From the NCBI RefSeq assembly GCF_042665545.1, contig NZ_JBHTCM010000010.1, forward strand, positions 1 to 64,000: 64,000 bases of DNA. Reading direction: 5' to 3'. The notes below the pieces were generated by a model. It made no database searches, was not told the origin of the DNA, and saw only the letters and a program-made list of their open reading frames with translations. This document shows, piece after piece, positions 1-7,042 of the stretch; within the stretch, counting starts at the first letter, position 1, and every line of letters begins with the position of its first letter. The stretch comes from Rhodocista pekingensis. GTDB lineage: Bacteria; Pseudomonadota; Alphaproteobacteria; Azospirillales; Azospirillaceae. Position numbers and translations under genes: made by a program.

Positions 1-93
1 CGGAGACCTTGAATCAGCCCACCGCAGCCGTGGCAAGCCCCTTTATGGGTCCCAGCCCTAGCAAAGAAGCCGCCAGTTGGTCCGTGATTGGGC

Positions 94-996
94 CTACCTC
101 GCCGCCCGCCGCCTTTCGCTCGGCATGATCCACGGCACCTTGTCGAGCGTCTCCATGTCGATCACCTCCCTGCCGGTCTGAATGCCGACCTCCGCGGCGA
201 TGGCCAGGAGCTTGCAGCTCTCGCCGGTCAGGCCCTCGGCCATGCGGTGGATGCGGCCGACCAGGTCGCGGGAGCGGAAGTCGCTGTCGTTCTTCAGCTC
301 CAGGCTCTTCACGAACCGGGCAACGAAGAGACCGTAGTCGGCGCTCATGGACCAGCGCGGGATGCCGATCGGCTCGAAGCGGTTGCCCAACTCCGGGCTG
401 GTCTGGAACACGCGCGCGGCGTCCTGGGTGCCCATGGCCACGAGCGGGATGCGCAGCTCGTTGCTCAGCGACTTCATCGAGTTCAGCACCATGGTGCGCA
501 TGTCCGGCTTGCCGACGAGCAGATTGTTCACCTCGTCCACGATCAGCAGGCGCGCGCCAACGGCCGGCAGCAGGTGCAGGATCTGGTCCCATTTGCTCTG
601 GGGCCGGGCCGATGACCGGTATGGCGCGTTCAGCGCGCGCAGGATCGCGTCGTAGAGCCCGACCAGGTCGGCGTAGGGCGGCGCGTGGCAGTAAACCACG
701 GGCTGCTTGCCGAACTGCGGGTCGCCCTCCTTGGGCGTGCAGTCGTGCATGAACTTCAGCGCCAGCGCCGTCTTGCCGTTGTTGGTGTCGGCGTAGATCA
801 GGTTGCAGGGCGGCCGCGGCACCTCCGGATGCTCGTACAGCCAGGCGAAGCGGCGCAGGATCAGGCTGCCGGCGTCGTACTGGACGTAGCGCGGGCTGCG
901 GATTCGGCGCAGCCGGTCCTCCAGGTCCGGCGAGTGCGGGATCTCGAAGCCCAGGATACCCTGGCGCGGCTGGAACAGGTCGGGATGGCTCACCAC
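94..996 (-). CDS. tnsC: TnsC/TniB-type AAA+ transposition regulator
   Basis: This 300-residue ATPase is the regulator that in Tn7-like elements links target choice to the TnsA/TnsB transposase. A P-loop is visible at about residues 69-76 (ADTNNGKT; the first, usually Gly, position is Ala) and a Walker B strand at 150-155 (LLIVDE). The length matches short TniB-type proteins, not the 555-residue TnsC of Tn7. The gene starts with GTG inside the last codons of tnsB (7 bp overlap), so translation is probably coupled. It is last in the visible operon tniQ-tnsA-tnsB-tnsC. No gene is seen in the 93 bp downstream; element cargo would lie beyond the window edge. Family assignment is firm; the exact Tn7 subfamily is not. 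Confidence 0.9.
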   Translation of the reverse strand: MVSHPDLFQPRQGILGFEIPHSPDLEDRLRRIRSPRYVQYDAGSLILRRFAWLYEHPEVPRPPCNLIYADTNNGKTALALKFMHDCTPKEGDPQFGKQPVVYCHAPPYADLVGLYDAILRALNAPYRSSARPQSKWDQILHLLPAVGARLLIVDEVNNLLVGKPDMRTMVLNSMKSLSNELRIPLVAMGTQDAARVFQTSPELGNRFEPIGIPRWSMSADYGLFVARFVKSLELKNDSDFRSRDLVGRIHRMAEGLTGESCKLLAIAAEVGIQTGREVIDMETLDKVPWIMPSERRRAAR

Positions 997-3002
997 GTCT
1001 CCACCCCCCGGGCGATGTCCTCGTCGGAAAAGTCGAACATGCCGCCGCTATCGGAAGCCTGCGTGGGCGGCCCGGCCGGTTTGCCCGTCCCCGTGTTGTT
1101 GACCACCAGGGCCAGGTGCTCCTTGCCCGCCTTGCCGCGGCGCGCGGACGTCGCGCCACCTGCGGCAGCCGCGGCGCCGATCATGGCCGGGTCTCCCGGC
1201 GCCGCCGCCGTAATGCCCGGCGGGTCGAGCGTGAGTTCGGCGCGGTGCCGCTTCATCTCATCCCGCTTGGCTCGCTGCCGCCGCGCCTTCTTGGTCTCCC
1301 GCTTGGCCATGTCGGTGATGCGGTGCATCTCCTCGAACGCGTCGAAGATCGCCTGCTCGTCCTCGGCCTTCTTGCCCTGCCGCTCCAGCCAGTTCACCGC
1401 CGCCTTGTAGTCCCACAGCGAGATGGAGGACCGGCCGTAGTTCAGGTACGGAATCTCCACATAGTCGCGGAGGCCGGGGTCCAGGAAGTAGAGCTTGCTG
1501 ATGTCGGTCGGGTCGCGCCGCAGCTTGAAGCGCAGGGGCCGGCCGCGGTCGCGCACACGGACGTACTGGGACAGCAGCGGGTCGCGGTACCAGATCTTGT
1601 CCCAGACGATGCCCTCCGACTGCACCGAGCGCATCGTGTAGGGCAGGAAGTCCAGGCGCAGCCGCCGCTCGTCGGCGATCCTGTCCGGCAGGCCCGTCGG
1701 CCGGGTGAAGCGCTCGCTGCCGACGATGCCCTCCTTCCAGCGGGCGATCGGGGGCATGCGCAGCGTGGAGTGCTTGCGGTTGTGGTAGGCGCCGACGATC
1801 AGGTTCAGCAGCCAGCGCCGCAGCTCCTGCAGCGTCATCACCGCCTTCGCCTCGGCGTCGTAGTCGCCCCGGTCCTTGGTGTTGGAGAAGGTGGAGCCGG
1901 GAACGGCGTGGATGTGGTTCTCCAGCGTGTCGCAGAGCCGCTCGATATGCGCGCCGTAATGCGGTGTCGCGACGGGACGGAACTCGTAGCGCACGTCGTG
2001 CTCGTCCAAGGCGTCCCGGACGGTGTGGCTGCGGAAGTCCTTGCCGTTGTCGGCGTGGACCATGCGGGGCTTGCCCCAGACCGGCCATTCCCCCTTGATG
2101 CCCAGGCTCTTCAGCTCCTCCTGCTTCTCCAGCATGCCGTGGGTGAGGCAAAGGCCGACGGCGAAGGCGCTCGGCTTGTCCAGGGACAGGTGGTAGCCGA
2201 AGATCATGCGGCTGAAGACGTCGATGGCCAGCGTCAGCCAAGGCCGGCCGATCGGTTCGCGCATCTCCTCGTCCACCACGATGATGTCAAGCAGCGTGTG
2301 GTCGATCTGGACGACAGCCAGCGGCGCGTCGGCGCCGGGAAACTCCCCCTTCACCAGGGCGTGCTTTTCGCGCGCCGCCTTGGCCCCCTCGCGCCGGCGC
2401 ACCTTCTCCTTGGGATCGATGGCCTTGAGCCGGGCCCGCACGGTCGCCGGGTCGGGGCTGGGCAGGTCGGCGGCCCGGCACCGCCGGTGCACCTCCTCGA
2501 TCGTGCGCTGCCCGTCGGGCTTCTGCCGGGTCAGGTAGAATTCCTGGATCACGCTCTCGATCACCGCCTCGACCTTCGGGTCCAGTCGCTTGGGCATGGG
2601 CCGGCCCTTGCGCCGCGGGGCCAGGTCCGACATGAGCCGCCGGCCCTCATAGGTCTTGATCCAGCGATAGACGGTGGATGGGCCGACATTGTGCGCCTTG
2701 GCCGCGGCCACCACCGCCTCATGCGTCCGCCGGTCCGTCCGGACCAGGGGCTTGATGATTGCGAATCGCCGCCTGGCTTCGGCCAGATCGTCGGGATGCA
2801 GCGCGTCCAGCAGGCGACGATCCTGGTCGTCGGCCGGCTTCTTCTCCGGCGCGGCCAGCTCCCAGACCGGCACCACGTGCGGATCGCCGCCCTCCGGATC
2901 CTCCAGCAGCACAGACGTGGCCGTGACCGCCTCCACGATCTGGTGCAGCTTGCGCCGCCAGCGCACCACGGATCCGGGCTGGAAGCTGACCACGGCGCTC
3001 AT
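990..3002 (-). CDS. tnsB: TnsB/TniA-type DDE transposase
   Basis: Cut-and-join transposase that binds the transposon ends and joins the 3' ends to the target. About 670 residues. The retroviral-integrase fold carries a complete triad: D234 (VQIDHT), D318 (HADNGKDF) and E354 (AHIERL), with exactly 35 residues between the last two, the classical D,D(35)E spacing. A helix-turn-helix region lies before it (about residues 90-120, VGPSTVYRWIKTYEG), followed by a Mu-type C-terminal barrel region. I chose the ATG at 3002 because GGGAGG lies 7 nt upstream; the open frame extends further into tnsA only as a shadow. It follows tnsA by 67 bp and overlaps tnsC. It looks intact. Confidence 0.93.
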   Translation of the reverse strand: MSAVVSFQPGSVVRWRRKLHQIVEAVTATSVLLEDPEGGDPHVVPVWELAAPEKKPADDQDRRLLDALHPDDLAEARRRFAIIKPLVRTDRRTHEAVVAAAKAHNVGPSTVYRWIKTYEGRRLMSDLAPRRKGRPMPKRLDPKVEAVIESVIQEFYLTRQKPDGQRTIEEVHRRCRAADLPSPDPATVRARLKAIDPKEKVRRREGAKAAREKHALVKGEFPGADAPLAVVQIDHTLLDIIVVDEEMREPIGRPWLTLAIDVFSRMIFGYHLSLDKPSAFAVGLCLTHGMLEKQEELKSLGIKGEWPVWGKPRMVHADNGKDFRSHTVRDALDEHDVRYEFRPVATPHYGAHIERLCDTLENHIHAVPGSTFSNTKDRGDYDAEAKAVMTLQELRRWLLNLIVGAYHNRKHSTLRMPPIARWKEGIVGSERFTRPTGLPDRIADERRLRLDFLPYTMRSVQSEGIVWDKIWYRDPLLSQYVRVRDRGRPLRFKLRRDPTDISKLYFLDPGLRDYVEIPYLNYGRSSISLWDYKAAVNWLERQGKKAEDEQAIFDAFEEMHRITDMAKRETKKARRQRAKRDEMKRHRAELTLDPPGITAAAPGDPAMIGAAAAAGGATSARRGKAGKEHLALVVNNTGTGKPAGPPTQASDSGGMFDFSDEDIARGVETW

Positions 3003-3069
3003 GCGCAGCCTCCCGCGGCTGGTGCCGGGAGATGCACCCGGAGCTCCAAGGGCCTCGGCGGCAAGGGGA

Positions 3070-3735
3070 TCAGGCGGGCGGCCATGGCGGACCTCCTGTA
3101 GGTGGATGCAGACGGGTGGCGAGCGACAGGGGACAGTCCAGGTCGGCCAGCAGCTCGCGACGAGCGACCAGGGTCCAGATGTCGGGCAGGATCTGCGCCC
3201 GGGCCATAAGATCGGCCGCCGCGGCGTCGCGCAGCGTGGCCACCGTGGCCCGCGGCTTGGCGGCCAGCGCCAAGAGCCGGTCCCGCAGTTCGGGCCCCAC
3301 GGCGCGGTCGCGGTAGGGCAGCAGGAACTTGGCGGCGTCCAGCCGCGGTATGCGGATCTCCCGCTCGGTGACCAGATCGAAGCGCCAGCCCCGGTCGGAG
3401 GCATGGGCCCGGGCGGCGGCGAGGCGCGCCTCCAGCTCGCCGGCGAGCAAGGCCGGGTCGTCGGAGTGCTTGACCTCCACCAGCCGCGGCGGCCGGGCCG
3501 GGTCGCGGTAGGTCACCAGGAAGTCGGGGACGTAGTGCCCTGCGCGCCCGTCCAGCCGGAACAGCGGGATGCGAACCGGCCGCTCCTCGATGTCGGCCAC
3601 GGCGGGGTCGAAGCGCTGCAGCAGAACGAAGTCCCGCTCCAGGGTCGACTCCACGTCGATGCCCCGGCGCCCGCCGCCGCGGGGTACGCGCCCACCGACG
3701 CTGCGACGGCACAGGCCGATCTTGCGCACAGGCAT
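3070..3735 (-). CDS. tnsA: TnsA-type endonuclease of Tn7-like transposon
   Basis: TnsA is a restriction-endonuclease-like protein that cuts the 5' strands at the transposon ends, so that TnsA plus TnsB excise the element cleanly. About 221 residues. Active-site residues of the family are recognisable: an acidic residue near E29 (DVESTLERDF), D71 (YVPDFLV) and the E87-x-K89 pair (VEVKH). The ATG at 3735 sits in GGCATATGCC, with GGAGG about 10 nt upstream; a TTG six codons earlier is also possible. Its start lies 25 bp after the tniQ stop. Presence of TnsA separates this module from Tn5053-type elements, which lack it and move by cointegrate formation. Confidence 0.9.
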   Translation of the reverse strand: MPVRKIGLCRRSVGGRVPRGGGRRGIDVESTLERDFVLLQRFDPAVADIEERPVRIPLFRLDGRAGHYVPDFLVTYRDPARPPRLVEVKHSDDPALLAGELEARLAAARAHASDRGWRFDLVTEREIRIPRLDAAKFLLPYRDRAVGPELRDRLLALAAKPRATVATLRDAAAADLMARAQILPDIWTLVARRELLADLDCPLSLATRLHPPTGGPPWPPA

Positions 3736-3760
3736 ATGCCGTTTGCCTCCCAAAACTACG

Positions 3761-5092
3761 CTAGCGGGAAATTATAGGCGTGTTGCTGCAAGTTTCCGGA
3801 TGCTCGCGTTTTGCGGGAAGATTGAGTCTTTCGCGCAACAGTGCATCCAGCCAGGGCCCGACGCCCTCGCCGGCGCGGTGCGCCGCGGTCCGCGCCGCCT
3901 CCTTCACCTCGGGCGACACCCCGTCCAGCTTCCAGTACCGGCCCTTGCCCCACGGGGCGCCGTCCGACGCGGGCTCGGCCAGTTCCTCAATGGCAGTCAG
4001 TTTCGTGCCCACGAGTTCCACCAGGTTGCGACAGGTCGGCGACACGCCGCGCTCCGTCAGGATCTCCTTGGCTCTTTCGATCTCGGCCCGAGTACCAGTC
4101 CGCTGCGCAGCGTTAAGGTGCCAGTCGACCGCGTGAGCGAAAGCGAAGGGAGCCGTGTCCCCGTGGCGTCGGCGGATGTGGCTGGTGGCCAACCCAACGG
4201 ACCGGCCTGCGGCGACGAACCGATGCGGCCAGTCCTGCATCAGCCAGTCCGCCATCATCAGCAGGATGGAGCGTGGCGCGGGTGCCAAATGCGCCAAATC
4301 CCGCACGCGCGGTATGGCCGTCGGCGGAACGCAAGCGCCGGGCGCCCTCTCCCCAACCCAGGCGCGGAGCGGATAGGCATGCTGGCCACCTGCAAGGAGG
4401 CGCATGAGCAGAGCCAGGATTTCCAGCGCTGCGAAGGAGTAGACGGGCCCGTACGCGCCCAGCTTCGTCCACCCGCGGCTGACGATCTCCATCCAGGTTG
4501 CCTGGACAGGTTGGATGTCCACGGGCGGGAGACCTGCACGCCAGGCACGGACCGCGGATCCGCAGGACCAGCAGAAGAACGCGCTGCGGCCGTCCTGACG
4601 CAGCACCGCGATCGGTTCACGGCACTCCGGACACCGGTCGAGCAGCAACGTGCCGTGCTTCGGACACTTCGTCATTACGCCCAGCCGCCAAGTCAGGCGC
4701 AAATGGGGGACAGGATCCTCCGCCAGGCATCGTGGGCAGACCTGCTGGCCGAAGCAGCGCTTGCCGGCATACCGGCCCGCCGGTGGCAGCCAGGGCAGGA
4801 CGTTGCGCCCATCCTCGTCGCGTTCGAACGCCATACCGGCGAACTGGTCGAAAGTGCCTCCGCTAATCGACCCGACCGGAATTCCTGTCGCTTCCGCAAG
4901 GTCGCGGATCAGGAGTGGATCGGCATGACGGTCCAAATCCGGTGGAGAACGGTCTCCCGCCGGCATGCAGACGCGGTAAAGCTCCCTGGGACGGTGTCCA
5001 TTGGCACCTGCCACGCGCACGAACCAGGAGCTGAACGACTCTCCCTGCAGCGGCGCCGGTCTGCCCGGCCACAGTCGCGATCCACTCCACAT
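3761..5092 (-). CDS. tniQ: TniQ/TnsD-family target-selection protein
   Basis: A 443-residue TniQ-domain protein, the target-choosing component of Tn7-like transposons. The N terminus has the family signature (RPAPLQGESFSSWFVRVA, about 11-28). A zinc-binding array follows: C119-x2-C122, C143-x2-H146, C154-x2-C157, then C174-x2-C177. It is longer than Tn5053 TniQ (about 400) and shorter than Tn7 TnsD (508), so it may carry its own C-terminal DNA-reading part. It is the first gene of the operon, an unusual place since Tn7 has tnsD last. The candidate transposon end and tRNA-Phe lie directly upstream; I infer, without proof, that this protein recognises the tRNA-Phe gene. Confidence 0.88.
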   Translation of the reverse strand: MWSGSRLWPGRPAPLQGESFSSWFVRVAGANGHRPRELYRVCMPAGDRSPPDLDRHADPLLIRDLAEATGIPVGSISGGTFDQFAGMAFERDEDGRNVLPWLPPAGRYAGKRCFGQQVCPRCLAEDPVPHLRLTWRLGVMTKCPKHGTLLLDRCPECREPIAVLRQDGRSAFFCWSCGSAVRAWRAGLPPVDIQPVQATWMEIVSRGWTKLGAYGPVYSFAALEILALLMRLLAGGQHAYPLRAWVGERAPGACVPPTAIPRVRDLAHLAPAPRSILLMMADWLMQDWPHRFVAAGRSVGLATSHIRRRHGDTAPFAFAHAVDWHLNAAQRTGTRAEIERAKEILTERGVSPTCRNLVELVGTKLTAIEELAEPASDGAPWGKGRYWKLDGVSPEVKEAARTAAHRAGEGVGPWLDALLRERLNLPAKREHPETCSNTPIISR

Positions 5093-5479
5093 GCCTGCCC
5101 CCGTCGAAGATCGAGGGCATCGTGGCCACTACGGCGCACGTCCGTCGCGGAGGCAAACGCCTACATATGTCTGCGATTCGGAAGTTGCCTGCGCGGGGCC
5201 AGCGGCTCAGACGGCGTTATCCGCCAGCAGGGGCTATGCGTGCGAGGAATCCAGTTCGGAGCGTATCGCCGCTCCCGACCCGCAGCGTCGGCCAGATTCG
5301 GATGCCCAGGACGGGCAGAGACACCTAACGCTTTCAGCTGCCTGCGATTTTCGGCGAAGCCCTATTTCCGTCTTCTCCCACGGAAAGGGCCTGCTTGCCG
5401 CTTATAGGCCACCGACTCTCAGGTAAGCCTCGATCTGACATCTGTCGCCGCCAAGCGATTGATTTATAAGCAAAATTCG
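5093..5479. other. Gene-free candidate right end of Tn7-like element
   Basis: There is no convincing gene in these 387 bases. The stretch contains the operon leader of tniQ and probably the TnsB-binding end of the transposon. Two matching stretches occur at 5171-5181 and 5342-5354 (CTGCGATT followed by TCGG/CGG), and a third GCGATT lies at 5455-5460. A possible terminus is TGACA at 5436-5440, which on the minus strand reads as a 5'-TGTCA start. That would place the end 39 bp outside tRNA-Phe. The exact terminus cannot be fixed without the other end of the element. Confidence 0.4.
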
Positions 5480-5555
5480 TGGTGCCCAGGGGCGGAATCG
5501 AACCACCGACACGGGGATTTTCAGTCCCCTGCTCTACCAGCTGAGCTACCTGGGC
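5480..5555 (-). tRNA. tRNA-Phe (GAA)
   Basis: A complete 76-nt cloverleaf on the minus strand including encoded CCA. The acceptor stem is GCCCAGG paired with CCTGGGC, the anticodon loop CTGAAAA gives anticodon GAA, and the T-loop GGTTCGATTCC is standard. It lies at the end of the yacG-side block and immediately outside the Tn7-like module, whose inferred end is downstream of the tRNA 3' end. It is the likely attachment site. Confidence 0.97.
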
Positions 5556-5671
5556 CCACCACGAACGGACGGTGGCAGCGGCCTGTCCGGGCGTGCCGGA
5601 TCGTCACCGTGCCGCGCCGTTTCCGGCGCCTCGGCGGCTGCGCTTGTGGGCGCCGTCGGCCGAGGCCGCTG

Positions 5672-5700
5672 CATATAGACAAGTTCCCGAGGGCTGTCCA
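5672..5700 (-). promoter_or_regulatory. Candidate sigma-70 promoter of tRNA-Phe
   Basis: Reading the minus strand, TGGACA (5700-5695) and TATATG (5677-5672) are separated by 17 bp. Transcription would start near 5665, about 110 nt before the mature tRNA, which is a rather long leader. Confidence 0.4.
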
Positions 5701-5835
5701 GCGCTTTCGAACACCCTGTCCGCACGTTTTTTCCGGGCGCCCTCCGACCCGGGCGGAAGCGGGCCGGACAGCCCCGCGGACACCCCTCCCGGCCCTACCC
5801 GTCGCGCCCGGCCCGCGCGCCGTTCAGGGGAGACC

Positions 5836-5852
5836 TGTCCAGCAATCGGACA
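5836..5852 (+). promoter_or_regulatory. Candidate enhancer (activator site), TGTCC-N7-GGACA
   Basis: A perfect 5-bp inverted repeat lies about 55 bp upstream of the sigma-54-type promoter core. Sigma-54 activators bind dyads upstream of their promoters; in PEP-CTERM systems the known activator is PrsR. The assignment to such a protein is inference. Confidence 0.4.
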
Positions 5853-5903
5853 CATGGAGTCCGGCCCCCGTGGCCGTGCCTTGATTCCGCGGCCTTTTCC
5901 GCC

Positions 5904-5920
5904 CTGGCACGGCGGTTGCC
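5904..5920 (+). promoter_or_regulatory. Sigma-54-type promoter of the PEP-CTERM gene
   Basis: CTGGCACGGCGGTTGCC matches the RpoN consensus YTGGCACG-N4-TTGCW at every fixed position except the final W, with the invariant GG and GC correctly spaced. The -12 element ends about 55 bp before the ATG at 5975, giving a leader of roughly 44 nt. PEP-CTERM genes in other bacteria are known to depend on RpoN and the PrsK-PrsR pair. Confidence 0.7.
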
Positions 5921-5974
5921 TGGAAGGGGGCGCCGCTTGGCACCGATCCCGTCTGGACCAGAAAGGACGCCTCC

Positions 5975-6670
5975 ATGGCCGCAAAGACCCTCGGCCTCGC
6001 CGCCGCGCTCGGACTTCTCCTCGCCACCGCGTCGGCCCATGCCATCCCGATCGCCGGCACGTCCGGCGGCAGCTTCAGCAATGTCGACAACTGCACCGGA
6101 TTCGAGACCTGCCGGATCAACGGCACCGTGAACGGTCCCGCGACCCAGGTCGAATGGGGCTACGGCCTCATCAGCGGCGGCTCGACGCTGACCGCCGTGG
6201 ACCGTGTCTGGAACACCAGCACCGACCTGGACGATTTCATCATCGCCGAGCTGGTCTGGACGAACCTGGCCACCTCCGACTTCCGCACCCCCGATCTCTT
6301 CACGGTGGACTACACCCTGACCGTCAACTTCACCCAGCCGAACGGATCGAGCGATTCGGAGCTGTTCAACCTGCGGATCACCAATCCGACGAATCCGCCG
6401 GGGGACCGGATTGCCGGCATGACCCTGGCCGACCTGTCCAACCTGTCGTTCAGCCTGAACGGGGTGATCATTTCCGACATCAAATACGCGGTCGGCGGGG
6501 CCGGCTCCTTCGTCAACAACATCTGGAAGAACCCGGAGGGGGACACCTCCCGCCTCTACGTCACCGCCGATTTCACGGCAGCGCAGGTGCCGGAGCCCGC
6601 GGCGCTGGGGCTCGTCGCGGGCGCACTGCTGGGCGCGGGGGTCCTGTCCCGGCGGCGCCGGCAGGCCTGA
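5975..6670 (+). CDS. PEP-CTERM sorted surface/exported protein
   Basis: A 231-residue exported protein. It has a signal peptide (about residues 1-22, cleaved after AHA), a beta-rich body resembling choice-of-anchor domains, and a C-terminal sorting tail: VPEP near residue 207, a hydrophobic helix (ALGLVAGALLGAGVL) and a basic end (SRRRRQA). That tail is recognised by exosortase, which anchors or releases such proteins together with exopolysaccharide. No exosortase is in this window. Transcription is probably sigma-54 dependent, with the promoter at 5904-5920. The gene sits between yacG and tRNA-Phe, a pair often adjacent in relatives, so it may be an insertion. The precise ligand or structural role is unknown. 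Confidence 0.85.
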   Translation: MAAKTLGLAAALGLLLATASAHAIPIAGTSGGSFSNVDNCTGFETCRINGTVNGPATQVEWGYGLISGGSTLTAVDRVWNTSTDLDDFIIAELVWTNLATSDFRTPDLFTVDYTLTVNFTQPNGSSDSELFNLRITNPTNPPGDRIAGMTLADLSNLSFSLNGVIISDIKYAVGGAGSFVNNIWKNPEGDTSRLYVTADFTAAQVPEPAALGLVAGALLGAGVLSRRRRQA

Positions 6671-6747
6671 CGGGGAAAGCCGCCACACGCGGGGCGGTCC
6701 GGGGGGTCCGACCCGCGTGCGCATGCGCGTCCCGCCGGCGGTGCGCG

Positions 6748-6969
6748 TCAGGAGGGGGACGGCGGGGCGTCCGGATCGGGAAAGGCATCCTCGTCCCGGT
6801 CCACCACGGGCACGCGGTAGACCCCGCCCAGCCAGCGGGACAGGTCCACGTCGGCACAGCGGCGGGAGCAGAAGGGTTTGAGCGCCGGGTCGGCGGGGCG
6901 GCCGCAGACGGGACAGGCGGCACGCCGGCGCTGCCGGGCGTCGGTCAGGTTCACGGGATCGTCGGGCAT
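6748..6969 (-). CDS. yacG: YacG zinc-binding DNA gyrase inhibitor
   Basis: A 73-residue protein of the YacG family, which in E. coli binds GyrB and inhibits gyrase. The four-cysteine zinc site is present: CPVCGRP near residues 19-25 and FCSRRC near 33-38, followed by the typical DLSRWLGGVYRVP segment. It is the last gene of the murA-to-yacG block and starts 73 bp after the RNase E/G stop. The acidic, proline-rich tail is usual for the family. Confidence 0.9.
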   Translation of the reverse strand: MPDDPVNLTDARQRRRAACPVCGRPADPALKPFCSRRCADVDLSRWLGGVYRVPVVDRDEDAFPDPDAPPSPS

Positions 6970-7042
6970 CGGTCGGGGCGGGTCGTCATCCGGGGCGGGG
7001 CGGCAGGCGTGAAGGCAGCGGCGTGAAGGCAGGGGTGAGGCG

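Larger units (their letters stand above)
5556..5974. other. Divergent regulatory region, tRNA-Phe / PEP-CTERM gene
   Basis: No gene is seen in this 419-base stretch. It holds the promoter of tRNA-Phe on one strand and, on the other, a sigma-54-type promoter (5904-5920) plus an upstream inverted repeat (5836-5852) for the PEP-CTERM gene. Confidence 0.55.

Noticed and set aside
14..1159. Long minus-strand frame over tnsC continuing past its stop to base 14
   Set aside because: It overlaps tnsC in another frame and has arginine/alanine-rich shadow composition. The last 28 codons beyond tnsC are not enough to call a gene.
990..3404. tnsB starting at 3404 inside tnsA
   Set aside because: The added 134 residues are a shadow of tnsA; a strong ribosome site stands before ATG 3002.
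5214..5224. TTATCCGCC as a second DnaA box
   Set aside because: It differs from the consensus in an important position and lies in the transposon end region.
5695..5721. TGTCC copies at 5695 and 5717 as further enhancer sites for the PEP-CTERM gene
   Set aside because: The copy at 5695 is better explained as the -35 of the tRNA-Phe promoter, and the 5717 copy lacks a dyad partner.
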